A stretch of 64,000 nt of DNA from G963663775 sp963663775. Lineage in GTDB: Bacteria; Bacillota; Clostridia; Oscillospirales; Butyricicoccaceae. Both the position numbers and the translations under genes were made by a program. Each line of letters starts with the position of its first letter. Within the stretch, counting starts at the first letter, position 1. The stretch spans positions 1,736,001-1,800,000 of the forward strand of contig OY760624.1 in assembly GCA_963663775.1 (NCBI GenBank). The letters run 5' to 3'. A model generated the notes under the pieces. The model saw only the letters and a program-made list of their open reading frames with translations. It made no database searches and was not told where the DNA came from. Shown in pieces: positions 41,029 through 50,968 of the stretch.

Positions 41029-43188
41029 ATGAAAAGAGAAATGCATAAAAAAAATCGGGGCGAGCATCGGCAAAAGCTCAAAACCGGTGCGTTGAACGGC
41101 GGATTGTTGAAAAAAACACTGCTGTTCACGGTATTGCCCACATTTTTGTCATTGGTTTGTATTTATATGCTGGTTATCCAAAGCGCCAAATCAGCGGTCA
41201 CCAAGCAGTCCGATTATTTGATGGACAGTCGGGCACAAGCGGTTGCTTCCGAAATTGACAGTCATTTTGCGGAATATATTGCGCAGGTATCCGTGCTGAA
41301 GCATGACCCAAAAATTGTGGAAATGTTTCAGGAATGGAGCACAGCACCTGCCACGGCGCAGGCTGCAAACGGCGCACAAGCGGGGGCTGCACCGATAGCG
41401 CAGTCTGGTGAAACGGCACAGCAAGCAGTCTTTGCGTATTTGACAAGTTTCATGGGGGACAACTCAGAGCGCATCATCAGCACTTGGGTTGCGGATAAAA
41501 AGACCAAGACCTTGGAAAATTTGAGTGATTTAAATGCAGGTTTTGAAAAAATATCCGATTATGACATGACAACACGTCCGTGGTACGCAAAATTGATGGA
41601 TAACGGGGGCGATGTTGGCATTTCTGACCCGTATGAAGACATTGTCACCGGCAAAAATATGATTAGTATCATTGCAGGTGTATATGAGCAGGGCACAAAC
41701 CAAATGCTCGGCGTTGTAGGCATGGATATTTCCATGGAATTTTTGCAGGCATTGGGCGAGTCCTATTCCACGAATGATAATTTCTTGATGGTGCTTTCGG
41801 ACAGCGGAACCATTCTCTATCATCCGAATGGCGAATTGCAGAACCAGAGCATGGAGGATGCCGGCATCCATCAAGAACTCATCAGTTCTGTGGAAGAAAT
41901 ACAGCCGCCGGAAGCGAACATACAAGGAGCAAAAAAACCGAAAATCAATGCATTTGATTTTCAGGACGCCAATGCGGTGGGCATTACTGTCTTAGGACAA
42001 ACAACAGGATGGAAAATTGTGTATGGTACGACACTCGATACCTATATGGACGCCATTTCTGCACTGCAGCGGAATATTTTGCTGGTATTTTTGGGAATTC
42101 TAGCGGTATTGACCGCCTTGGTCGTGCTGTTGGGACGGCATATGTTCAAGCCCATTGCAGAGTTTGCCACCACGGCAAATCGCATGGCGGACGGCGAAGT
42201 GGATTTGCAGGTTTTATGCACTACAAACGATGAAATTGGCATGTTATCCACAGCGATGTCACGCATTGTGGATAGATTGAAAGAATATATGCGCTATATT
42301 GATGAAATCTGTGGGGCACTGGACCAGATTTCTCAAGGCGACTTGACCTTCAAGCTGGAATGTGAATATGTGGGCGAATTTGCACGCATTAAGGAGGCAT
42401 TGCTCAAAATTCAGAGCAGTTTGGTTGGAACGGTTTCCAACATTACACACAGCGCAACAGAGGTATCCAGTCACGCAAAGCTGATTGCAGCATCCTCTTT
42501 CACATTTGCGCAAGGTGCAACGGCACAGGCGGATGCGATTTCCAATTTGACCACCACGATTGATTCGATTTCCGGTCAAGTCACACATACAGCAGAAAAA
42601 GCCGTCTATGCAAAGGAGAAGGCAAACCAGACCAATGAAAAATTGGGTGAGTCTGACCAAAAAATGCGTGAATTGCAGGCAGCGATGGAAGAAATCTCGT
42701 CTGCATCCAACCAAATCAGCAATATTATTGGCACAATTGATGCCATTGCATTCCAGACGAATATTTTAGCACTCAACGCAGCGGTTGAGGCGGCACGTGC
42801 CGGCGAAGCAGGCAAGGGATTTGCTGTGGTGGCGGATGAAGTGCGCAATTTGGCAACCAAATCATCAGAAGCTGCAAAAACAACCGAAGCATTGATTCAA
42901 AAGGCACTCGCTGCTGTGCAGAATGGCAACAATATGACCACAATGGTGGGAACTGCTTTGGAAGAAGTGGTAAATGGCACCAATGAAGTGGTGGCGATTG
43001 TAGAAGATATTTCGCAGGCAACCGAACAGCAGTCGGAATCCGTTTCGCAGGTGGTACAGGGCATCAATCAGATTGCACATGTTGTGGAAAACAATACCGC
43101 CGCCGCAGAGGAATCGGCTGCAACCGGCAAGGAAATGGAACAGCAGGCAGAAACGCTTGACCGCTTGGTGAAACAATTTGAATATTGA
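41029..43188 (+). CDS. Methyl-accepting chemotaxis protein with Cache sensor
   Basis: This membrane chemoreceptor has about 719 residues. TM1 (LLFTVLPTFLSLVCIYMLVI, about 32-51) precedes an extracellular Cache domain (TTRPWYAKLMDNGGDVGISD, SIIAGVYEQGTNQMLGVVGM). TM2 (NILLVFLGILAVLTALVVLL) is followed by HAMP and a long signalling coiled coil. The hairpin tip has the conserved sequence AFQTNILALNAAVEAARAGE and GFAVVADEVRNLA that binds CheA/CheW. An Ala/Gln-rich insert (TAQAANGAQAGAAPIAQSGE) in the sensor is unusual. ATG 41029 is preferred over GTG 41020. Confidence 0.95.
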   Translation: MKREMHKKNRGEHRQKLKTGALNGGLLKKTLLFTVLPTFLSLVCIYMLVIQSAKSAVTKQSDYLMDSRAQAVASEIDSHFAEYIAQVSVLKHDPKIVEMFQEWSTAPATAQAANGAQAGAAPIAQSGETAQQAVFAYLTSFMGDNSERIISTWVADKKTKTLENLSDLNAGFEKISDYDMTTRPWYAKLMDNGGDVGISDPYEDIVTGKNMISIIAGVYEQGTNQMLGVVGMDISMEFLQALGESYSTNDNFLMVLSDSGTILYHPNGELQNQSMEDAGIHQELISSVEEIQPPEANIQGAKKPKINAFDFQDANAVGITVLGQTTGWKIVYGTTLDTYMDAISALQRNILLVFLGILAVLTALVVLLGRHMFKPIAEFATTANRMADGEVDLQVLCTTNDEIGMLSTAMSRIVDRLKEYMRYIDEICGALDQISQGDLTFKLECEYVGEFARIKEALLKIQSSLVGTVSNITHSATEVSSHAKLIAASSFTFAQGATAQADAISNLTTTIDSISGQVTHTAEKAVYAKEKANQTNEKLGESDQKMRELQAAMEEISSASNQISNIIGTIDAIAFQTNILALNAAVEAARAGEAGKGFAVVADEVRNLATKSSEAAKTTEALIQKALAAVQNGNNMTTMVGTALEEVVNGTNEVVAIVEDISQATEQQSESVSQVVQGINQIAHVVENNTAAAEESAATGKEMEQQAETLDRLVKQFEY

Positions 43189-43293
43189 GTTGCGGCAAAA
43201 CATTGAATGCGTTTGCCGGTGGTTGTTTTTTTAGAAATTCGGTGGATAACTACCCATAGAACCATTTTGAGCCTTTGAAAGGATGTGAAGCAT

Positions 43294-43776
43294 ATGGACA
43301 TCAGTTCCGTGATTTCTGCAACCAGCACAACCTCCTCATATTCCACAGACAGCACGACCACGGCGACCACAGCCGCCACAGCAACTGCGACCGAGAGCGA
43401 GGACACCACCACGACCACAGACGGATTGATAGAGTCGCTGTATGAATCCAGTGACACGGCAACGACCTACAGCAGTTCTTCTAGTTCCTCCAATGCCTTG
43501 TCCACGGATGAAGTGGTGAGCATTAGCACCGCACAAATGGCGGCAATGGGCAGCATGGTGACCAGCATGCTGGATAGTTTGCAAACCAGCAGTGACACGG
43601 GAAGTGGGTTGTCGGCAAGCACATTTTTGAGCATTGTAAGTAGTGTTACCTCCGCTTCTAAAATGTATAGCATGAGAAGCAAGCTGGATGACTATTTTGC
43701 ATCGGACACTACGGATACCACTGATACGAGCGACGCAACCGACAGCACGACAACAGAAGAAACCACAAGCGAATAA
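43294..43776 (+). CDS. Ser/Thr-rich low-complexity protein
   Basis: Of the 160 residues, the first 50 and last 25 are almost entirely Ser, Thr, Asp and Ala (TTTATTAATATATESEDTTT and DTTDTTDTSDATDSTTTEET). A more normal helical core lies between them (DEVVSISTAQMAAMGSMVTS, FLSIVSSVTSASKMYSMRSK). No signal peptide or anchor is present. AAAGGATG precedes the ATG at 43294. It follows the chemoreceptor by about 100 bases. I do not recognise it; the disordered ends suggest a linker-type or surface-exposed protein. Confidence 0.7.
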   Translation: MDISSVISATSTTSSYSTDSTTTATTAATATATESEDTTTTTDGLIESLYESSDTATTYSSSSSSSNALSTDEVVSISTAQMAAMGSMVTSMLDSLQTSSDTGSGLSASTFLSIVSSVTSASKMYSMRSKLDDYFASDTTDTTDTSDATDSTTTEETTSE

Positions 43777-43927
43777 CGGCATACGGAAAGCAGAAGAGGT
43801 GTCTTACATACACTTCTTCTGCTTTTTTGCATTACGTGCAAAGAAAAGGCTGTATTTACATCAGAAATCTGCTATAATAAGCCTGTGAATTAGATATTTG
43901 CAATCAAATGAATTTGGAATGGAACAC

Positions 43928-44278
43928 ATGAAGCTACAACCATATCGCATAATCAACCTAGAAGATGACCTGCCGACCGTAGCGCAGGCGATGCAGCGGC
44001 TTACTTGGGAGGTGCAAATTGCACGCAGACAGCAAGTACGGCTGCTGAAAATCATTCATGGCTTCGGCTCTTCTGGGAGAGGCGGAAAAATTCGGCCTGC
44101 CACACGGCGACAGTTGGCGGAGCTGCAAAAAAGCGGAAAAATTCGATGTTTTATCACAGGGGAAAACTTCTCCATTTTTGATGCGGATACCCGCAGGGCA
44201 TTGGATATTTGTCCGCATCTGCGCCGTGATACCGATTTAGAGCAGCACAACAATGGCATAACTGTAGTCGTGTTTTGA
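43928..44278 (+). CDS. Smr-like domain protein
   Basis: This small 116-residue protein carries the Smr-type core LLKIIHGFGSSGRGGKIRPA (HGxGxxGxG loop) and the following strand GKIRCFITGENFSIFD. Smr domains bind or nick nucleic acids with unusual structure. The N-terminal helix EVQIARRQQVRLLKI leads into the core. It is shorter than MutS2 and stands alone. The C-terminal stretch TDLEQHNNGITVVVF is typical of a Clostridia subgroup, from memory. Confidence 0.65.
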   Translation: MKLQPYRIINLEDDLPTVAQAMQRLTWEVQIARRQQVRLLKIIHGFGSSGRGGKIRPATRRQLAELQKSGKIRCFITGENFSIFDADTRRALDICPHLRRDTDLEQHNNGITVVVF

Positions 44279-44331
44279 AAAATAATCGGTGCTGATTTGC
44301 AGAAACATCGGCTGGAATCTTTGCAGGGAAC

Positions 44332-44360
44332 TTGCTTCTCAACCCAATCAATGATACAAT
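44332..44360 (+). promoter_or_regulatory. prfC promoter
   Basis: TTGCTT at 44332, a 17-base spacer and TACAAT at 44355-44360 lie 30 bases before the GTG start. Confidence 0.65.
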
Positions 44361-44390
44361 TAAATGGACTTTACTTTTGGAGGAATCGTT

Positions 44391-45989
44391 GTGTCAGCTT
44401 TTCGACAAGAAATAGAAAATCGCCGCACTTTTGCGATTATATCGCACCCTGATGCCGGAAAAACAACCATTACGGAGAAGTTTTTGCTATACGGCGGAGC
44501 AATTCAGGAAGCTGGTATGGTCAAGGGCAAAAAAAATAGCCGCCATGCGGTATCAGACTGGATGGAAATTGAAAAACAGCGTGGTATTTCAGTCACCTCA
44601 TCGGTGCTGCAGTTCCGCTATCAGAATAAATGCATCAATATTTTGGATACGCCTGGACATCAGGACTTTTCCGAGGACACCTATCGCACCTTGATGGCGG
44701 CGGACAGTGCCGTGATGGTTATTGATGCGTCCAAGGGCGTGGAAGCACAGACAAGAAAGCTGTTCAAAGTGTGTGTGATGCGCAATATTCCGATTTTTAC
44801 CTTTATCAATAAAATGGACCGTGAAGCACGTGACCCATACGAGCTGTTGGAAGAAATCGAAAATGAGCTTGGAATCGGCACATATCCGGTCAACTGGCCG
44901 ATTGGGTCAGGACGGGATTTTCGTGGGGTATATGACCGTGTGGACGATGAGGTCATTGCCTTTGAGGGTGCGGACGCACGGCATGAAGTCAAAGCGACAC
45001 GCCTATCGATTGATGACCCCATGCTGGAAGCGCATCTGGCAGGCGGACAATATGACACGCTCATCGATGACATTGCCTTGCTTTCGGGCGCAGGGGATGA
45101 ATTTGATTTGGAAGCAGTGCGGGAAGGACGGCTATCCCCGGTCTTTTTCGGCTCTGCACTGACCAATTTTGGCGTAGAACCCTTTTTGCAGAAGTTTTTG
45201 GAAATGACCACAGCACCGCTGCCACGCAAAGCAGATATTGGCATTATTGACCCGTTTGACACGCATTTTTCGGCGTTTGTTTTCAAAATACAGGCGAATA
45301 TGAACAAAGCGCATCGTGACCGCATCGCTTTTATGCGTATTTGCTCGGGTAAGTTTGAACGTGGCGCCGATGTGTTCCATGTGCAGGGCGGCAGAAAAAT
45401 GCAGCTGGCGCAGCCGCAGCAGCTCATGGCGCAGGACCGTTCCATTGTGGATGAAGCCTATGCCGGTGACATCATCGGTGTGTTTGACCCAGGCGTGTTT
45501 TCGATTGGCGACACGGTGTGTGACCCCGTGATGAAGTGCATGTATTCGGGCATTCCAACCTTTGCGCCGGAATTGTTTGCCCGTGTCCGTCAAAAAGACA
45601 CGCTCAAGCGCAAGCAGTTTGTTAAGGGTACGACACAGATTGCACAGGAAGGTGCAATTCAGATTTTCCACGAGCCGCAAACCGGCATGGAAGAAGTGAT
45701 TGTGGGCGTGGTCGGCGTGCTACAGTTTGAAGTGCTGGAATATCGCTTGAAAAACGAATATAATGTGGAAATCATCCGTGATATGCTGCCATACAGTCAA
45801 ATTCGTTGGATTGAAAATGCGGATGAAGAGTTTGATTATAAGGCATTGAAGCTGACATCGGATTCCAAAGTGGTGCAGGATGTGCGGGACAATTATTTGT
45901 TGCTGTTTTCCTCGCCATGGAATATCACATGGGCGCTTGACCACAATGAAGGTTTGGAATTGTCTGATTTTTCGGAGAATACCCAATAA
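44391..45989 (+). CDS. prfC: Peptide chain release factor 3
   Basis: The 532-residue translational GTPase recycles RF1/RF2 from the ribosome after termination. G1 is SHPDAGKTTITEKFL, the switch region contains RGISVTSSV, G3 is DTPGHQDFSEDTYRTL and G4 is NKMDREARDP. Domain II and the RF3 C-terminal region (GVLQFEVLEYRLKNEYNVE) follow. I choose GTG 44391 because TTGGAGGAATC lies just ahead; the ATG at 44364 is before that site. Length is typical. Confidence 0.95.
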   Translation: MSAFRQEIENRRTFAIISHPDAGKTTITEKFLLYGGAIQEAGMVKGKKNSRHAVSDWMEIEKQRGISVTSSVLQFRYQNKCINILDTPGHQDFSEDTYRTLMAADSAVMVIDASKGVEAQTRKLFKVCVMRNIPIFTFINKMDREARDPYELLEEIENELGIGTYPVNWPIGSGRDFRGVYDRVDDEVIAFEGADARHEVKATRLSIDDPMLEAHLAGGQYDTLIDDIALLSGAGDEFDLEAVREGRLSPVFFGSALTNFGVEPFLQKFLEMTTAPLPRKADIGIIDPFDTHFSAFVFKIQANMNKAHRDRIAFMRICSGKFERGADVFHVQGGRKMQLAQPQQLMAQDRSIVDEAYAGDIIGVFDPGVFSIGDTVCDPVMKCMYSGIPTFAPELFARVRQKDTLKRKQFVKGTTQIAQEGAIQIFHEPQTGMEEVIVGVVGVLQFEVLEYRLKNEYNVEIIRDMLPYSQIRWIENADEEFDYKALKLTSDSKVVQDVRDNYLLLFSSPWNITWALDHNEGLELSDFSENTQ

Positions 45990-45996
45990 AATAGGA

Positions 45997-46046
45997 ACAG
46001 CATCCATCTCACACCGATTGCGGTTGGGATGGATGCTGTTTTTTTG
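45997..46046. terminator. Terminator shared by prfC and uvrA
   Basis: ACAGCATCCATC and GATGGATGCTGT form a 12-bp stem followed by seven Ts. The gap between the converging genes is 59 bases, so the hairpin probably serves both. Confidence 0.85.
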
Positions 46047-46048
46047 CA

Positions 46049-48901
46049 TTATTTTGATAGCGTTACAGGGTCTTCTTGACGTCTGCGCAGATATTTTCGC
46101 AGATATTGCCCTGTATAGGAGCGTTCACAGCCGACAACGCTTTCGGGTGTGCCGCAGCAGACGATTTCACCGCCGCCAACGCCGCCTTCGGGTCCAAGGT
46201 CAATGATATAATCGGCGGTTTTAATCACATCCAGATTGTGTTCAATCACCACAACCGTGTTTCCGGTATCCACTAACTTTTGCAGAACATCAATCAAGCG
46301 GTGCACATCGGCAACGTGCAGACCTGTGGTCGGTTCGTCCAAAATGTAGATGGTTTTTCCAGTCGCACGCTTGCTGAGTTCGGTGGCAAGCTTGGCACGC
46401 TGCGCCTCGCCGCCCGAAAGGGTGGTGGAGGATTGCCCCAATTTGACATATCCCAAACCGACCTCTTGCAGGGTATGCAGACGGCGGGCGATTTTGGGTT
46501 GGTTTTCAAAAAACTGCAAGGCTTCATCCACGGTCATTTCCAGCACTTCATGAATGTTTTTGTCTTTATAGCGTACTTCTAAGGTTTCTTTGTTGTAGCG
46601 TTTGCCTTTGCAGACATCACACGGCACATAAATATCCGGCAGGAAATGCATTTCAATTTTATTCATGCCGTCGCCTGCGCACGCCTCGCAGCGTCCGCCT
46701 TTCACATTGAAGGAAAAGCGACCCGCCCCATAGCCACGCATTTTGGCATCTTGGGTGGTGGCAAACAGCTCACGAATGTCATTCCAAACCCCTGTATAGG
46801 TGGCTGGGTTGGAGCGTGGCGTGCGTCCGATAGGAGATTGGCTAATGTCAATGACCTTGTCGAGATGCTCCATGCCTTCGATGCTTTCATGTGCACCTGC
46901 CCTTGTTTTTGCACCGTTTAAGTCTGTGGCAAGGCGTTTATATAAGATTTCATTGACAAAAGAGGATTTTCCAGAGCCGGAAACGCCTGTGACACAGGTG
47001 AAAGTACCCAGCGGAATGGAAAAATCGGTGTGCTTCAGATTGTTCACCGTTGCACCATGCACGGTCAGCCATTTGCCGCTGCCCATGCGGCGGATATCGG
47101 GAATCGGAATATGCTTTTTGCCGCTCAAATACTGTCCCGTGATGGATTCGGGGCACTCCAGCAGTCCGTCCATGCCGCCGGCATACATCACATGGCCGCC
47201 ATGCACACCTGCACCGGGGCCGATGTCCACAATATAATCTGCGGCATGCATGGTGTCTTCGTCATGTTCTACCACGATGAGCGTGTTGCCCAAATCACGC
47301 AGATGCTGCAAGGTTGCCAGCAGTTTATCGTTATCACGCTGGTGCAGACCGATGGATGGTTCGTCAAGGATGTATAGCACGCCCATCAGCGAAGAGCCGA
47401 TTTGGGTTGCCAGTCGAATGCGTTGGCTTTCGCCGCCGGATAGTGTGCCAGAGGCACGGGACAGCGTCAAATATTCCAAACCCACCGAGCGCAAGAACCC
47501 CAGTCGCTCCCGCACTTCCTTCAAAATGCTGTTTGCGATGAATTGCTCTTTTTCGGAAAGCGTCAGCGCATCAATGAATTCCAATGCGGATACAATCGAT
47601 TGTTCACTATAGTCTGCAATGTTAAGTCCACCAACGGTGACCGCCAACACCTCTTTTTTTAGGCGGTGTCCCTGACAGTCAGGACAAGGGATTTCGCTCA
47701 TGCATTCTTCGATTTCTGCACGCATATAGTCGCTGTTCGTTTCCTTATAGCGGCGTTCCAGATTGTTGACAATGCCTTCAAATGCCTGCTCCATCGTGCC
47801 GCCGGAAAACCGCTGCACATGCAGTTTCAGCGGTTCATTTCCTGTGCCATAGAGCAAGGCATGCACGGCGTCTTCCGACAGCTCTTCAATGGGTGTTTCA
47901 ATGGTGAATCCATATTTTTTGCCCAACGCATCATAATACATGCGGGCAATCGTGCCGGCGTCTGCATTGCCCCAGCCGCTTGCCTGAATGGCACCATCCT
48001 TGATAGACAGCTTGTGGTTTGGCAGGATGCGGTCGGGGTCGATTTTCATTTGGATGCCCAAACCGGTGCAGGTGGGGCATGCGCCATAGGGATTATTGAA
48101 GGAAAACATGCGCGGGGTCATTTCTTCAATCGAAATCCCACAGGTTTCGCAGGCGAAATTCTGCGAAAAGAGCAGTTCCTCACCTTGAATCACATCCGCA
48201 ATCATCAGTCCGCCTGTCAGGGCAGAAGCAGTTTCGACGGAATCGGTCAAACGGGCACGTACATCAGGCTTGATGACGAGGCGGTCGACAACAATTTCAA
48301 TATTGTGTTTTTTGTTCTTTTCCAACTTGATTTCTTCGGCTAAATCATATACATTGCCGTCAATTCGTACACGGACATAACCAGAGCGGCGTGCTTCCTC
48401 CAGCACCTTGACGTGCTCGCCTTTGCGGGCACGCACGACAGGCGCAAGAATCTGCAAGCGTGTGCCCTCCGGCAACAGCATCAGTGCATCGATGATTTGG
48501 TCAATGGTTTGCTGATGGATTTCTTTGCCGCATTTGGGGCAGTGCGGGATGCCGATTCTCGCCCAAAGCAGACGCAGATAATCATAGATTTCGGTGACTG
48601 TACCAACGGTGGAACGTGGGTTGCGAGAGGTGGTTTTTTGGTCGATGGAAATGGCAGGGGAAAGCCCGTCAATTTCATCGACATCTGGTTTTTCCATTTG
48701 CCCCAAAAACTGCCGTGCGTAGGACGAGAGGGATTCCACATAGCGGCGCTGTCCTTCGGCATAAATGGTGTCAAATGCAAGGGAGGACTTGCCCGAACCA
48801 GACAAACCCGTCATGACAATCAGCTTGTCGCGCGGCAGTTTGATGTCAATATTCTTGAGGTTGTGCTCTCTTGCGCCTTTTATGACAATGTGCTCTTGCA
48901 T
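46049..48901 (-). CDS. uvrA: Excinuclease ABC subunit A
   Basis: The 950-residue damage-recognition ATPase has two ABC modules. Walker A motifs are GLSGSGKSSLAFD (about residues 32-44) and GVSGSGKSSFVNE (about 640). Signature motifs (LSGGESQRIRLATQ, LSGGEAQRAKLATE) and two zinc sites (CETCG...CPTCTG near 255-285; CEACAG...CDVCKG near 740-765) are present. It scans DNA and loads UvrB at bulky lesions. It lies 57 bases after uvrB at the end of the leftward operon. Confidence 0.98.
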   Translation of the reverse strand: MQEHIVIKGAREHNLKNIDIKLPRDKLIVMTGLSGSGKSSLAFDTIYAEGQRRYVESLSSYARQFLGQMEKPDVDEIDGLSPAISIDQKTTSRNPRSTVGTVTEIYDYLRLLWARIGIPHCPKCGKEIHQQTIDQIIDALMLLPEGTRLQILAPVVRARKGEHVKVLEEARRSGYVRVRIDGNVYDLAEEIKLEKNKKHNIEIVVDRLVIKPDVRARLTDSVETASALTGGLMIADVIQGEELLFSQNFACETCGISIEEMTPRMFSFNNPYGACPTCTGLGIQMKIDPDRILPNHKLSIKDGAIQASGWGNADAGTIARMYYDALGKKYGFTIETPIEELSEDAVHALLYGTGNEPLKLHVQRFSGGTMEQAFEGIVNNLERRYKETNSDYMRAEIEECMSEIPCPDCQGHRLKKEVLAVTVGGLNIADYSEQSIVSALEFIDALTLSEKEQFIANSILKEVRERLGFLRSVGLEYLTLSRASGTLSGGESQRIRLATQIGSSLMGVLYILDEPSIGLHQRDNDKLLATLQHLRDLGNTLIVVEHDEDTMHAADYIVDIGPGAGVHGGHVMYAGGMDGLLECPESITGQYLSGKKHIPIPDIRRMGSGKWLTVHGATVNNLKHTDFSIPLGTFTCVTGVSGSGKSSFVNEILYKRLATDLNGAKTRAGAHESIEGMEHLDKVIDISQSPIGRTPRSNPATYTGVWNDIRELFATTQDAKMRGYGAGRFSFNVKGGRCEACAGDGMNKIEMHFLPDIYVPCDVCKGKRYNKETLEVRYKDKNIHEVLEMTVDEALQFFENQPKIARRLHTLQEVGLGYVKLGQSSTTLSGGEAQRAKLATELSKRATGKTIYILDEPTTGLHVADVHRLIDVLQKLVDTGNTVVVIEHNLDVIKTADYIIDLGPEGGVGGGEIVCCGTPESVVGCERSYTGQYLRKYLRRRQEDPVTLSK

Positions 48902-48958
48902 CGTTTTATCTTCCTTTTCTGCCCTGCGGGCGGGATACTTGGGTGTGTGCGGGTTTTC

Positions 48959-50920
48959 TCAGCTTTCTTCCAAGGCTTTGATTTTATCACGCAATGCTGC
49001 TGCAATCTCAAATTCCAATAGCTTGGCGGCTTCCTTCATTTGGCGGGTTAGCTGCGCAATGGCGGCGGCTTTTTCGCCCTTGGTCATGTGCTTGTGTGCG
49101 GGGGTGTTGTCGGCACTGCTGCTGCCGGAGATTTCGATGATGTCATGCACCTGCTTGCTGACGGTTTTAGGGGTAATGCCATGTGCCGTATTAAATTGCG
49201 TCTGCAGTTCACGGCGGCGTTCGGTTTCATCAATGGCACGGCGCATGGAGGGCGTGATTTTATCGGCATACATGATGACACGTCCCTCGGCATTGCGGGC
49301 GGCACGGCCAATGGTTTGGACAAGAGAGGTTTCTGAGCGCAAAAATCCTTCTTTATCGGCATCCAAAATAGCAACCAGAGAAACCTCCGGCAAATCCAAG
49401 CCCTCACGCAGCAGGTTGATACCGACCAGTACATCGAACAAGCCAAGGCGCAGGTCACGCAAAAGCTCCATGCGTTCGATGGTTTTGACATCGTGGTGCA
49501 TATAGCGCACCCGAATGCCTGCGCCTTCCAAAAATCCGGTCAAATCCTCTGCCATCTTTTTGGTCAAGGTGGTGATGAGCACACGCTCCTTGCGGTCTGT
49601 GCGCAGATGAATTTCCCCAATCAAGTCATCGACTTGTCCCTCCACAGGGCGCACCTCTATTTCGGGGTCGACCAGTCCTGTGGGGCGAATCACCTGCTCG
49701 ACGATTTGCGCAGACAATCCTTTTTCATAGTCCCCAGGGGTTGCCGAAACAAAAACGATTTGGTTTAACCGTTCACAAAATTCATCAAACTGCAAAGGGC
49801 GGTTGTCATATGCCGAGGGCAGGCGGAAGCCGTTTTCGATAAGGCTCTCTTTGCGGGCACGGTCGCCATGGTACATCGCACGCACCTGCGGCAGCATGAC
49901 ATGGCTTTCGTCCACAATCAGCAGAAAATCCTTGGGGAAATAGTCAATCAAGGTGAACGGTGCACTGCCGGGTTCTCTGCCCGATAACACACGGGAATAG
50001 TTTTCGATGCCGCTGCAAAACCCAATTTCCTGCATCATTTCAATGTCATATTTGGTGCGCTGTTTGATGCGCTGCGCCTCTACCAATTTGCCGTTGTCCT
50101 CAAAATACTGCACACGCTGTGTAAGCTCCGACTCCAGCGAAGCGATGGCGTGTTCCATTTTTTCACGCGGTGTGACATAGTGGCTGGCAGGAAAGATGGC
50201 GATGTGCCCCAATTCCTTGGTCAATAGACCGGTAAGCGGGTTGATTTGGCTGATGCGGTCGATTTCATCGCCGAAAAACTCAATGCGCACACAATCAGAA
50301 TCGGAATATACCGGCCACACCTCAACCGTATCCCCACGCACACGGAAGCGATTGCGCTCAAAGGCAATGTCGTTGCGTTCATATTGAATGCCAATCAAAC
50401 GGCGAATCAGCTCTTCCCGTCCCAGCTCCATGCCAGGGCGCAGGGACACCACCATGCTTTTATAGTCGATGGGGTCACCGAGCGAATAGATGCAGGAAAC
50501 CGATGCAACGATAATTACATCCTCCCGCTCAGACAGGGCAGAGGTTGCCGAGTGCCGCAAACGGTCGATTTCGTCATTGACGGCACTGTCTTTTTCAATA
50601 TAGGTGTCGGTCGAGGCGATGTATGCTTCGGGCTGATAATAGTCATAATAGCTGACAAAATATTCAACGGCGTTGTGCGGAAAAAACTCCCGCAGCTCCG
50701 AGCAAAGCTGTGCCGCCAAGGTTTTGTTATGCGCCAGCACCAAGGTTGGTCGTTGCACCTTTTCGATAAGATTTGCCATGGTAAAGGTTTTGCCGGAGCC
50801 GGTGACCCCCAGAAGGGTCTGCTCACGAAAGCCCATTTGGATGCCTTCCGCCAGCTGTTCGATTGCTTTGGGTTGGTCGCCTGCCGGTTGGTAAGCACTG
50901 ACCACTTGAAAACGGGGCAT
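48959..50920 (-). CDS. uvrB: Excinuclease ABC subunit B
   Basis: The 653-residue helicase-like protein verifies damage and recruits UvrC. Visible are Walker A GVTGSGKTFTMANL (about residues 38-51), the damage-probing beta-hairpin region YYDYYQPEAYIASTDTYIEK, DESH box, motif VI GRAARNAEGRVIMYAD and the C-terminal UVR helix pair (TRQMKEAAKLLEFEIAAALR). AGGAGG precedes the start. Length is normal. Confidence 0.98.
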   Translation of the reverse strand: MPRFQVVSAYQPAGDQPKAIEQLAEGIQMGFREQTLLGVTGSGKTFTMANLIEKVQRPTLVLAHNKTLAAQLCSELREFFPHNAVEYFVSYYDYYQPEAYIASTDTYIEKDSAVNDEIDRLRHSATSALSEREDVIIVASVSCIYSLGDPIDYKSMVVSLRPGMELGREELIRRLIGIQYERNDIAFERNRFRVRGDTVEVWPVYSDSDCVRIEFFGDEIDRISQINPLTGLLTKELGHIAIFPASHYVTPREKMEHAIASLESELTQRVQYFEDNGKLVEAQRIKQRTKYDIEMMQEIGFCSGIENYSRVLSGREPGSAPFTLIDYFPKDFLLIVDESHVMLPQVRAMYHGDRARKESLIENGFRLPSAYDNRPLQFDEFCERLNQIVFVSATPGDYEKGLSAQIVEQVIRPTGLVDPEIEVRPVEGQVDDLIGEIHLRTDRKERVLITTLTKKMAEDLTGFLEGAGIRVRYMHHDVKTIERMELLRDLRLGLFDVLVGINLLREGLDLPEVSLVAILDADKEGFLRSETSLVQTIGRAARNAEGRVIMYADKITPSMRRAIDETERRRELQTQFNTAHGITPKTVSKQVHDIIEISGSSSADNTPAHKHMTKGEKAAAIAQLTRQMKEAAKLLEFEIAAALRDKIKALEES

Positions 50921-50968
50921 GAAACTCCTCCTTGTGAAAATTATGCGTACGGATACAAACGATCGGGG

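Noticed and set aside
47666..48343. A 225-codon plus-strand frame within uvrA
   Set aside because: It is antisense to the conserved UvrA coding sequence.
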